Shown piece by piece: positions 13,101 to 25,100 of a DNA stretch of 64,000 nucleotides (the stretch's first letter is position 1; every line of letters begins with the position of its first letter). The translations under genes were made by a program, and so were the position numbers. Under the pieces are notes generated by a model. It saw nothing but the letters and a program-made list of their open reading frames with translations, searched no databases and was not told where the DNA came from. The DNA comes from Amphibalanus amphitrite (taxonomy: Eukaryota; Arthropoda; Thecostraca; Balanomorpha; Balanidae), in NCBI RefSeq assembly GCF_019059575.1, contig NW_024881535.1:496001-560000 (forward strand). The letters run 5' to 3'.

Positions 13101-16100
13101 GTAGAGCTTAGCGGAAAAGACCAACGGATTGCTCTCGCCGAGATCTCGCGATTGGTGGTATATTTTTGGTCCTAGGTCAACATTTGACCTACTTTTGACC
13201 GGTCAAAGGTCAAATTTTCGGAAAAATAGACTTTTTCAAATTTTCCGCGGCGATTGCGGCAAAACGGTGGGAGATATCGACTTGAAACCTTCACTATCGT
13301 GTTCCTTGATCAATTCTCTATCGTTTGGTATGTATTTCGTTTCCCTAGCTCTAAAAATGGCGCGTTGGGAGCGCCGGAAGTCGGCAAGGTCACAGTCGGC
13401 GGCAGAAATTCGAAAAATCAAAATTTAAATTTTTGAAATCTGATTGTATTTTTGGATTTGGGATGTCCATTTGCTCCCTATAGAAGCTAATATTGCTGCA
13501 TATTCCCATTGAGGTGACAAGAATTAGCAAAATAGTGGTTCGGGCGCTTTTCAAAAATAGTACCGGACGCTGTTCCTCTTGTGACGTCATAGCTCCGTGA
13601 CCTGACCTGACCCGGTCAAGTTTCTTATACCATATGATAGCCAATACTTGCCCCAACATGCATGGGAAGTTTCATCACGATCCATCAACCGATGTCCGTA
13701 CCACCGGCAGGAAACCTCGGGCGTTGGCACTCAGTTTGTGAAAATCCGGCCGGAGGCTGTTCCCTTTGTAACGTCATAACTCCGTGACCTGACATGACCC
13801 GGTCAAAATTTTTTTATCAAAAGATGCGCAAGGTTTGCCCCATAAGGTAGGTACTAGGGTGGCCATTTTTTTGCAAAGTACACGGAATCACCGCTCCTAG
13901 CCTCGATCCTGATGCATTTTTTCATGCTGATTCCGAATCTGTTGAGAAAAATGAAAAATTCGTAAAAAAATTTGACCCCTGAACGTCCTTGAAGTTTTTG
14001 GATAAAGTGAAAATATCGACGTCTCACTGTCTTATCGAAAGTTGCGTTGTGTTTAGACTAAAAAGTTTATATGAACGTGAAATATGGTCTGTCGGCGTCA
14101 CAATGCCACTAAAACCAGCAATATTTCTCATTTGGTTTAGCAACAGCGTTCAATAATATCCGCACCCTTTGGGGCAATCTGCCTCTGATGGCGAGTATCG
14201 AAATAATAGTGATACACGTCTGCCTGTAGGTGGCAGCACTGTTGCCCAAACTTCGATTCTTTGATAGGTCATTGTGATATCATTAACACGTTTTATCATC
14301 ATGTTTTCCTTGCCAAAAGATACAATAACCATTAATCTGATCGTCTGAAAGAAATTTCGAGCATCAGTGTGTCATTTTCCTTTCCTAAACAATGTCTAAA
14401 ATAAGGTAAAAGCAAGCAATCGGGATGAAACGGTAATAGCCCATGGTAAACACGATTACACAAAGAATCGTGAACGACAGGTTAATTGCGTTCAGTAGCA
14501 TACACATGACGGGATGCACCTAGATGCTCAGCGAGCCCCACCGGCATTTGGTTTGGTCGTAAGACCCTATGACTCGATTAAACCCAGCTGCCGGCCCGCA
14601 GTGATGTCGTTGGAAGAATATACAATCGTAGACTAGAGCCGATGGCGTTGTGCGGCACTGATGTGTCACGAACCAATAAACCCTTTCATTTAACAGGTCA
14701 CCGGTGAAGTATGGTTATGCACTTACTTGCCTGCCCAGCGCATTGACTCAATGGTGGCCAAAATCATGAACTGTCGGAACAATAGGCAAGATCGCTAAAG
14801 CGTCAGACTCTAACAACTGCACAATCTGAAGGGACCAGCTCGCTGTTTGACAGCGCACCGGAATCAATTACCGGAACATCCCGAGGATTTGTCCTTCCTC
14901 GCAGATCAGCTCGGTGCCAGGCATTAGCACATCGGCCAGTCGCTAAGCAACAGCGGGATACTGGAAAGGACAGGTGAAAAACCAACATCGCTGCTCCTCT
15001 GCTCTGTGCCGCTGCTCGGCAGAGTGAGACACCCTCCAGTGGGCCTTCTGTCTCGCTACATTTACACTTCCTCTGCGGGAATTCGCTCATTGTGGCTGGC
15101 AGTGAATCCGGTATAGTTAGGTAACAGGTCGGGTCCGCTGAAAAACACCCAGCAAGGCCGTCTCCGACTTGGGTTGCTCTTCTCCTGAGGTCAGTGTCTG
15201 CAGCGACACGGTCTCCGCGGCGCCGCGGACGGCAGTCTCACACCCTCCAGACAGGCAAGGAAACGCGTAACCATAAATTAACTTCATCGGAAACATGTTT
15301 AATAGTGGGCTTTATTGGTACGTGATACATATCAGTGCCGCACGACGCCATCGCCTCTAGATTGAGCTTGTATAATCTTCCAAAGACATCACTGCGGGTC
15401 GGCAGCTGGGCTGAAGTCAGGTCACAGGGTTTTACGACCACTTGCCGGTGGGGCTCGCCGAACATCTAGGTGCATCCCCTGCATGACACTAAACGAAATA
15501 AGCCTGTCATAAACGATTCCTTGTGTAATCGTTGCTTACATTGCTGGGGCATCGCCGTTTCACCCAGATCGTACTTTACTTTTGGTTAGAAAAGCCTTAT
15601 TTTAGACATTGTTTAGGTAAGGAAAATGACATACTGATGCTTGAAATTTCTTTCAGACGATCAGATTAATGGTTAATGTATCTTTTGGCAAGGAAGACAT
15701 GATGATAAAACGTGTTAATAATATCACAATGACCTATCAAAGAATCGAAGTTTGGGGAACAGTGCTGCCACCTACAGGCAGACGCGTATCACTATTAGTT
15801 CGATACTCGCCATCAGAGGCAGATTGCCCCAAAGGGTGCGGATATTATTGAACGCTGTTGCTAAACCAAATGAGTGATATTGCTGGTTTTAGCGGCATTG
15901 TGGCGCCAACGGACCATGTTTCACGCTCATATAAACTTTTCAGCCTAAACACAACGCAGCTTTCGATTATGCAGTGAGACGTCGATATTTTCACTTTATC
16001 CAAATACTTCAAGGACGTTCAGGGGTCAAATTTTTTACGAATTTTTCGTTTTTCTCGACGGATTCGGAATCAGCATGAAAAAATGCATCAGAATCGAGGC

Positions 16101-19100
16101 TAGGAGCGGTGATCTCGTGAACTTTGCAAAAAAATGGCCACCCTAGTAGGTACCCAAAATTTGGCGGCGCTGCGCGCCGCCGTTTTTGCACTATTTCCGA
16201 AAAACCTCAGGGGGGGGGGTTGCACCAACCCCCCCCCTACATGGGCGAGGGTTAAGTTGGCGAAGAGGCGGAGCCAGTTATCCTGCGTAAATATTTAGTC
16301 AGTGTTAATTTTAGCGAGTTCCCTAGCTAGAGAAAAAGTAACTTGTTCTGCGTGAATATATAACCGGTGTTATTTCAGTTATCGTTCGTGCATTCGCCCA
16401 CCTTGGAAACATATCTCCTACGAGGTGCTTGAGTTTTGACGGTGTGGTTTGTGCACTGCGTTTCGCTTCAGCATTGAGCAAATGTCTTCAGTATTACGGC
16501 TGGTGATACTGCCTATCGGCGTTGAATGATGTTTGACACCAATAGGACATAAATTAGCAGGTAGTGCGAATTTATTATTAGCAGATTTATTAGCGAGATT
16601 ATTAGCAGATTTATTAGCGGATTTATTATTTATTTTATTAGCAGGTAGTGCGGAACTACGAGTATAGTGCGGATAGTGAGTGACGCCATCTGGACCGATG
16701 CTGGAGATGGTAGCGCCACCTGCCGCCACTTAACTGCTCGCTACTTGTAGCAGTGCCTGGCTGGTGCTTTGTCTTGATTGTTTGAAGCGTAGTGTAGTAC
16801 CTTATGACGCATAATATAAGGTCACTTTGCAAAATGTGAGGAGCATGGACGAATTAATTTGTGAGACATTGACGCCTTAGTAATTCATAATTGTTCCCAA
16901 CACAAGCTAGCTATGCATTAGATTTTAATGTAATTGCTCAACTTCCCATAATAACACCAGGGGCGCTAGTGCCGCGCGCCGCTAGCCTATAATCGTGCAG
17001 CGATTGGTCAGCCGACTGTGAGTCATGACGTCACAGCCTGTAACGTCATCTCGGCGAAGCTTGCAGCAATCATAGACCTTAGGTATGGGCAGTTCCACAC
17101 TTAGGAAACTCGCGGCCGGGCCGGGCCGGGCCGGGCCGGGCCGCTCATACTGAGATTTTTCCGTTATATTGAAAAGACTTCGCTTCGCTCGCTGCGCTCG
17201 CTCGCTCGTAATAACGGTTGACTCACTCACGTCATCACTTTTCATCCTGCATGTGCAATATGAGCGATTCCACGGACTGATAAATGCACCTTTTCTAAAC
17301 TGATAGTCGATTGGTTCTCACGTGGGACTGATTTGCACAGCCGGGTAAAATCGGACAACTGAGAGCTGTCGGGAGCATTATAGAGAGTGAGCGGCTCTCG
17401 TAATGCTGAATCACTCCCTCGGAGATTCCAGAGTTTTGTACGTGAGGTAGCAAGGTTTCAGGAACATACGGACAAGTTATTGGCGAGGGTAAGGTGGCAG
17501 TAGAACAAGGCTTAACCCTCGCCCGTAAACGGCGATCTGCCACCTTCGCCCATGCAGGGGGGGGGGGTTGGTGCGACCCCCCCCTTGGCGTTTGAAAACG
17601 GAGCGTCGTAGAGCTTAGCGGAAAAGACCAACGGATTGCTCTCGCCGAGATCTCGCGATTGGTGGTATATTTTTTGGTCCTAGGTCAACATTTGACCTAC
17701 TTTTGACCGGTCAAAGGTCAAATTTTCGGAAAAATAGACTTTTTCAAATTTTCCGCGGCGATTGCGGCAAAACGGTGGGAGATATCGACTTGAAACCTTC
17801 ACTATCGTGTTCCTTGATCAATTCTCTATCGTTTGGTATGTATTTCGTTTCCCTAGCTCTAAAAATGGCGCGTTGGGAGCGCCGGAAGTCGGCAAGGTCA
17901 CAGTCGGCGGCAGAAATTCGAAAAATCAAAATTTAAATTTTTGAAATCTGATTGTATTTTTGGATTTGGGATGTCCATTTGCTCCCTATAGAAGCTAATA
18001 TTGCTGCATATTCCCATTGAGGTGACACGAATTAGCAAAATAGTGGTTCGGGCGCTTTTCAAAAATAGTACCGGACGCTGTTCCTCTTGTGACGTCATAG
18101 CTCCGTGACCTGACCTGACCCGGTCAAGTTTCTTATACCATATGATAGCCAATACTTGCCCCAACATGCATGGGAAGTTTCATCACGATCCATCAACCGA
18201 TGTCCGTACCACCGGCAGGAAACCTCAGGCGTTGGCACTCAGTTTGTGAAAATCCGGCCGGAGGCTGTTCCCTTTGTGACGTCATAACTCCGTGACCTGA
18301 CATGACCCGGTCAAATTTTTTTTATCAAAAGATGCGCAAGGTTTGCCCCATAAGGTACCCAAAATTTGGCGGCGCTGCGCGCCGCCGTTTTTGCACTATT
18401 TCCGAAAAACCTCAGGGGGGGGGGGGTTGCACCAACCCCCCCCCTACATGGGCGAGGGTTAACACGCGCAGTGGAAGGGGGGGGGGGGCGGATTTCGCCC
18501 ACCCCTCCTGTTTTTCGCCAATAACTCGCGTCGCAAGCATAATATCAATGTTAAATTTTGTCTACCTGTCCAGAATTGAATTGCGGATCTTCTCGTGCAA
18601 AAAGTAAGAAAATCGGTTCACAACTTTTCTAGTAATAGCGGTGTAAAGTCAAACATCCTGCCGCCGCGGCGGCGCGGCGGCGCGGCGGCCGGCGCTAGCC
18701 GTTATCGCGCCGCCTGAATTGTAGACTGTGCCGGGGCGGGACGGTTCCGTCTTTACATCGCGCTCCTTACCGCTGAATAAATTAGATTCGCGTCAAATTG
18801 GGTGAGAAGACTGAGAAATGCACAGGCAATCATATGGTTAAAGAATTTTGAAAATCGGCCGGTAACAACTTGAGTTATGAGTGTGTAAACACAAAATTGT
18901 GATTGCCGCGTTTCCCGCGTCGGCCGATGCCGCTTCAGCCGGCGACATCTTACCCTTAGCAGGCTTCTAACTGCCATATTTATTGTTGGATTATCTAGAA
19001 ATTCACCATACATACTCACAAATGTTTTTTCTTTCGTATAGTGAAAGATTTAAAAAAATCGGCCGGTAACTTTTTGAGTTATCGGCGTGTAAACGCAAAA

Positions 19101-22100
19101 AAAATCGCTAATATGGCAGATTTGACCACATTTGACCTCATTTGACCTTGAAGATATTGACCTAGGGTCATGAAATTCACACACAACAGAGTTCCCCATG
19201 GCCCCCACCTACCCTCCAAATTTCGTCTTTCTAGCTCCACTGGGAGCTGAGATCTTAGGGGGGGGGGCGACATCCGCCCCCCCCCCCTTCCACTGGGCGT
19301 AGTACTCGCAACCCTTCCACTGCGCGTGTTAAAGACCAATTTCCATGACATTGAGATCTAGAATCTTGAGCAAAGTTCGTGACCTTAAATGTTCCGTGTA
19401 TCACTGTATCACAGACTTCTCTATATATAGAGAAGTCTATATATAGAGAAGTCTGTGACTGTATATAACAACTAAGAACACTACAAAAACACTTTAAATT
19501 ATCGTCCACACGGTGCTCCCTCTCTTCGATGATCGATCTGTCGCTAAGTCCTAGCTATGCCGAACCCTACTGAGCCGCATCAAACCGCTGTCCATCACGA
19601 CTGAATGACAGCAGCAGTAGTGCCGGCAGCAGCAGCAGCAGCAGTGGCAGTGACGGCAGCTCGTGTCAGCCAACCCCCCGAGATCGATACGGTCAAATCT
19701 CAGCACGACCGTAGCGGGGGAGCCGGTGGCCGCCCGCCGTCGTCACCGCCGCCCGAGGCGCCGACACCTAACGGCTCCTCCACCGACGCCAGAAACGTTA
19801 ACGGCAGCGGGGTTCAGCCATGTAGACAGGATAGATGAGGCTATTACAGCCCCACCGGCGGCGATATGGTATCAAAGTGCGTCAGTACAGAGCTGGCATG
19901 CCTTGGGCCGGAAAAGGTATGTCGACTTGTTATAGAAGTTTCAGATCAAACATCGACAACTGGAGCAATGCGCATTCCAGTATCCGGAAAAATACCCAAT
20001 ACGAAGCCCACAAGTCCGGTAAATGATCAATGGATGCAGCTCACGCGTGCCTGTCCTGATTTACTCAGCGCCCTATCACGTGATACGTCGAACTTGCCCA
20101 GTGCCCGCCCACTTACCCCTCTTGGAACTCAACGCGGGTACCACCTTTTCAACCAGTCACTAGGGCCAGGGGCTCACCCACGCACGAGACGCTGGGTAAA
20201 TAGTAAACACCATAGCGTCTCCGCGACATGCACCACGGCATGAGACGAATATCAACTAGACGACAGAAAAGCGAGGCTTCAGCGCTGGCTCACTAGTCAA
20301 CCGGCGTTCAAACAGTCTGCGCTGAAGGAAGCTGCCTGGTGACAGCTGATGAAAGGGAACCTGGCGTATCGATCTATTCCTATCGAGAGGTCAGATAGCG
20401 ATAGATGTGGCCGAGCCACAGGAGGATCAGAAAGCGGGTGGAAATAGGAACTGCACGATGTCTGGTTACCTCATGAATATCTTTAAGACAAAGTTTTTGT
20501 TCATGGACACTAAAAAGTGATTAGTTTAGATTGAGTTCAGAGGAACGCTGAGAAGGCCTAGTATCTAGGCACCGTATATATAGAAACGGTCTCCAAACCT
20601 GGTGGCGGTCTTACCGCAAGCACAAAGAAACGATCTATGTAGTCACGAGACTTGAGTTCGGGGAGGCAGCGTAAGCAGGACCCCTGATAGCACTTCCCTC
20701 CCACCCTCTTCCTCCCGACTTCCTCCCGTGGACCGTGGGGTCTGCCTAATGAGAGTAATAGTGACCGAGTGAAGAGCGTGCCACGAGCTTATTATTCAAC
20801 TAACGAGCCTCTCAGAGCGTCATAACAGAACCATTAATGTCGACGCTATCCAAGTTTTTCTTTAGCGTAAACTCAGTGTCTAAAGGTGGAGGGAAGCGAG
20901 CTCTACGAATATCATCCGCAGCTTTGGCGACAAAAGCTGTGAGCTGTTAGCTAGACCACGACGAATTCAGTACGGACTTACAATGCGAGCTCCCTCAATA
21001 GAGTTCGATCAGCGGATGGCAACGTAGGCCGTTTCACGTTCCGTATTCATCACAACTACGTACAACATTATGTAATTCATCCGCATTGGAGCACGAAAAG
21101 GTCAACACCATCGGGAAACGGATAGGTCAGCACTGAAAAGGTGCAGCTAACAGGTGGAAAAGCAAAGAAGCTAATCCTACTTTTAGAGATTAAACTAATA
21201 CAGCGACCAGCGTGCGTTTGTTCAGGTTGATCGAGTGCAACTGTCTGCATTAAGTCATTTATTATCGTTCGTACTACGCAGCATCCACACGGCAATGCAG
21301 CCCATCTAAATCATCGTTCCGTCGCGCAATGACAATTCATCGTGCGCTGTCAGTGTACCACGCGACCTCTGTGGCCCACTGAGGACCAATGTAGCCGACC
21401 ACAGCGCCACAAAACCAGTTCCGACCCTACGTCCGTGGTGCCTACCCTACAGACCCCACCTCCGACATTAAACTGAAGTGCCAGCATCCGCATACGTCTG
21501 TCCACCTCTCCATTTGCCGAGCTGTCTGTCGTACCCCTGTCTCTGCGGTTGACCTGTCGCTTTTAGAAGGCAACTTTGATTTCATAGTTGCCTCATACGG
21601 TTTTGAATTTTGATGGTTTTCACACTCTATTTCTGGTTCTCTTGATTATACGACCATTTACATGTGATTCTTGAATAAATGATGTTTGGCTGCCTCGATG
21701 TCTCAATCATTGGCTGTCTTGCCGTCTGTCCCGTCGTTACCTCGCTGCCTGTCTTATTGTCCATTTGCGTGTATCACCGTCTGTCCCTTCGTGCCGACTG
21801 TCTGGTTATCTCACCATCTGCCTGAGCACTATCTCGCTGTCTGATTGTCTTTTCGTTTGGTATGGCTAATTGCCGTCTGTCCGGTTATCTCATCATCTGT
21901 CCGAATGTCTCGCCGTCTGGGCGCCCCTTTTTGTCTGACCAGGCGGGGCAGTCGGTGCACAAATCCTGCACGCCAGAGCCACAAAGCCACAGGGCTGCGG
22001 TAGGAAGGGGCGTAAAGCGGGTAAAACCGGCCTGGCCTGCAGAGAACAGTGCAGACATTCCAGCGCCGCGAGGGGGACAGGGAGGGGGTGGCGGAGGGAA

Positions 22101-25100
22101 GATCGAGCCTTTCGATCAGGGCTGCGGAGTCGATGGATTTACGGCGACTCAGACTCCGACTCCGACTCCGGCTTTCAAAAACCAACTCCGACTCCGACTC
22201 CGACTCCGGGCAGAAATGTTGACTCCGATCGACTCCAACTCCCGACTCCGACTCCGCACACCTGGCAGGGCTGCGGAGTCGACAGATTTTCGGTGACTCC
22301 GACTCCGACTCCGGATGGGGTTTCCAATATCGACTCCGACTCCGACTCCGACTCCGGTCACAACTGTCGACTCCGATCGACTCCGACTCCGACTCAGACT
22401 CCGCAGCCCTGCTTTCGATGAATATAATTCCAAGCCTAGTAGCAATCCATTACGCATTTGCGAGGGTTATAGCGATGGCGTAAAAATTGCCAAACTCCCA
22501 ATGCATATCTCCCGCGTAGGTGTGTGCTGTCTGCCTGTCAGCGAGGGGAACGCATCTGCATATGGATGGATGTGTCAAAACAACGAGAGAAGCATCTCAC
22601 TTAAAGGGACAGTATCATCGAAAAAAAAATCCATGTATGGAGCTGATTTTTTTTTTACTAGCATTTCTTATTTTCTGAATCAGAAAAACATAGTTTGAGG
22701 ACCGAACTCGGTGAAAAATATTGCAACCACATTTCATTTTCATGATTCATTTTCATGAGCGAACCACCACTATACAAGCATGGCCGCCAGTTTGGAAGCA
22801 TGGAAAATTACTACAGAACTGGCGCAGCTAATACATTATTGACGCTACGCTTACGCGGTCGTTCTTCTGATTGAGTTGTCCTTAGGGAGAGGTAGCCTTA
22901 GGTATTGCCTATAAAAATATAACGTGACAATTGGAGGGAGTGACAATTGGACGTGACAATTGACAATGGGAGAAAATATCACGTGACAATCACGTGATAA
23001 ACGTCATACATTGGAGGGAGATTGTGATTCAAGCTGGAGGAATTCCTTTGTTGAGCCGCTAGAATCCGAAGGAAACAGCGGAAATTGCCTACGACTATTT
23101 AATGAATTTAACGGTGATGAATAAGTGCGAAAAACGTTTTGGCTTTATAAAATTTGATGAAATGACCAGGGTAAAAGTTTTATTACTGGCGGTCAATTCA
23201 AAACGGCGCAAACATTTAAACAGTGAAGATAGTGAAGCACGATTCAAAGTGTGGTACACCTTTCGTACTTTGAGCGGCGATAGCGGGATAACGGTGTGGA
23301 GCTTCGAGGATCGGTCTTCAGTTCCCGGACCAGAAAGGTGGGGCCTATGCAATGTCAAATTTCATCAAAATGGTGATACTGTCCCTTTAAACAGAATCTC
23401 TATCCGCCTAGCTGTGATTCACGAAGATCACGACCCAGACAGCCACACCCATGCGGACGTAATCCGCTGGCTCACACGTCATGTCCATTGCCCAAGGTGC
23501 TGCTACCCGGAGCACCCCTCAGCGTAGCCAAGCCGTGCTGCAAAGGTGAGGGAGCACCGCCACCACCGGGCGTCGGACCAGTTTAGACCGACCCCAGACG
23601 GACGGCGGCGACTGCGGAGGTGCGCTGCAAACAGCTTCCTGCACGCGCCGCGGCGGCGGCTGGGCCGGGGAAACGGGGGCGGGGGGGGGGGGGCGGGGGC
23701 GGTCCGGCGCCACCGCCACCGCCGCTGTGTCGAGACTTTCAGACATCAGCGTATGTATCGTCCGGCCGCCAGTCGCGCCCCACCAGCCACCCAGTCGCCG
23801 CCGACCTCTGATGACGTCACAATGACGTCATCTGGGGCTGGGCGTTACGTCAGACGGCAGGGGTGGGTGGGCGGGTGGCGGCCCGTAACATTGGGCGCGT
23901 GCGTGCGCGGCAGGCTATATGGCTGGTTTGGTGAGCATATGGTAGTTCGAACTCGGCCCCTCCAAACCGCATACACTAACGCAAGGTTGCTGACGGATAT
24001 TCGCGGTAGAGTCGGGTCGATATATCCTGCTACTGGGTCAATATGCCATAAGTGATGCGGAATATCACGGGTCGGTAGACGGATCGATACTGTGTCGAGG
24101 GGGTGGGGAAGGGGGGGGCGGAGGCGAGCCGGGTCGAAGGCTCTCGAAATCTCCCCACTGGACGCGCCGCGGGCTATTTTGAGACACCGCTGCCCTAAGA
24201 CTCCAGATTCTTCAGAGAACCCGGTCCCAGAAACTAATCAGAGGCTTGCACTAGGACCTCACAAGAATCAACAAATGAAACGCAATATACCTTGACAGTC
24301 TTCAGCGGGAAACTATGAAATGAAATGTATCTACAGTCATGTAGAAGACTACGCCATATACAACACAGTTGAGCTACAACGGACACAATAATAAATTTTT
24401 TGGCGATACATGCCATTTAAATGCCTAAATCAGCGCCGAAACGAAACAGCTACGAAGCACCAAGCAGAGACCTTTACAAATGAAGAGGGCATCAAACTGG
24501 GCAAATTAGCACGACCTGTCTCACTGGGATGAAGTTTCATTGGCCCATCGAGGTGAGACAGTAAACCTGCGGATAACGGCAGCGTACGACGTCACGTATA
24601 AGGCAGCGTCTTATCTACAATCAACTGAGTTACGGGTGGCGAATGATACCCAGATAAGCCATGCAGCGGTACACAGAGACCAGCTGTATTTAGCCGAGCT
24701 CATCATAGCTTCGGTGGTGAACAGAGAGGCGCTACGAGAAGCATCGCACCAGGCAGCTGCTTTGAGATGTCAGGGGAGTGAAAACGTCCTACCATACATA
24801 GGTACAATGCCGTTGCTTGCATTGGATTGAGGAGTGAAGCTATTGGTAAAGCAAGGGACGCTGACAAACCTTCTGTTTGCTAACAGCAACAAGCGTTCGG
24901 ATGGTGACATGTCAGTTTTGTAAGAATTTTTGGTGCCAGCCGGCCGAATTTTCCTCAAGTCTGGCGTCTGCTGCCATTAAATGTTTATGGCTTGCACCGA
25001 ATATGACCACAAATCTTTCAGCCAGACACAATTTAGTCCACGGAAGGCGGGATGAACATTTTCCATGACTCTTGAAATTTTCGTAATGCTCTGGCCTCTC

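Larger units (their letters stand above)
13007..16255. mobile_element. TTAA element copy B, interrupted by a foldback element
   Basis: Flanked by TTAA at 13007-13010 and 16252-16255, with ends reading CCCTCGCCC inward and G-run/C-run hairpins just inside (GGGGTTGGTGCGACCCC type). It is nearly identical to copy C (17516-18458) except for the foldback element at 13850-16148. The open frames at 13129-13659 are repeated in copy C and have no recognisable protein motifs; I treat them as non-coding. Confidence 0.88.

Noticed and set aside
13129..13659. Frames of 60-99 codons shared with 17703-18167
   Set aside because: Both are the same part of TTAA elements B and C; the similarity is nucleotide-level repeat identity, and no domain was recognised.
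14150..15851. Two similar 60-codon frames on opposite strands
   Set aside because: They are the mirrored arms of the foldback element, with no protein motif.
22149..22457. Arg/Ser-repeat protein
   Set aside because: It comes from GACTCC hexamers inside a MITE.
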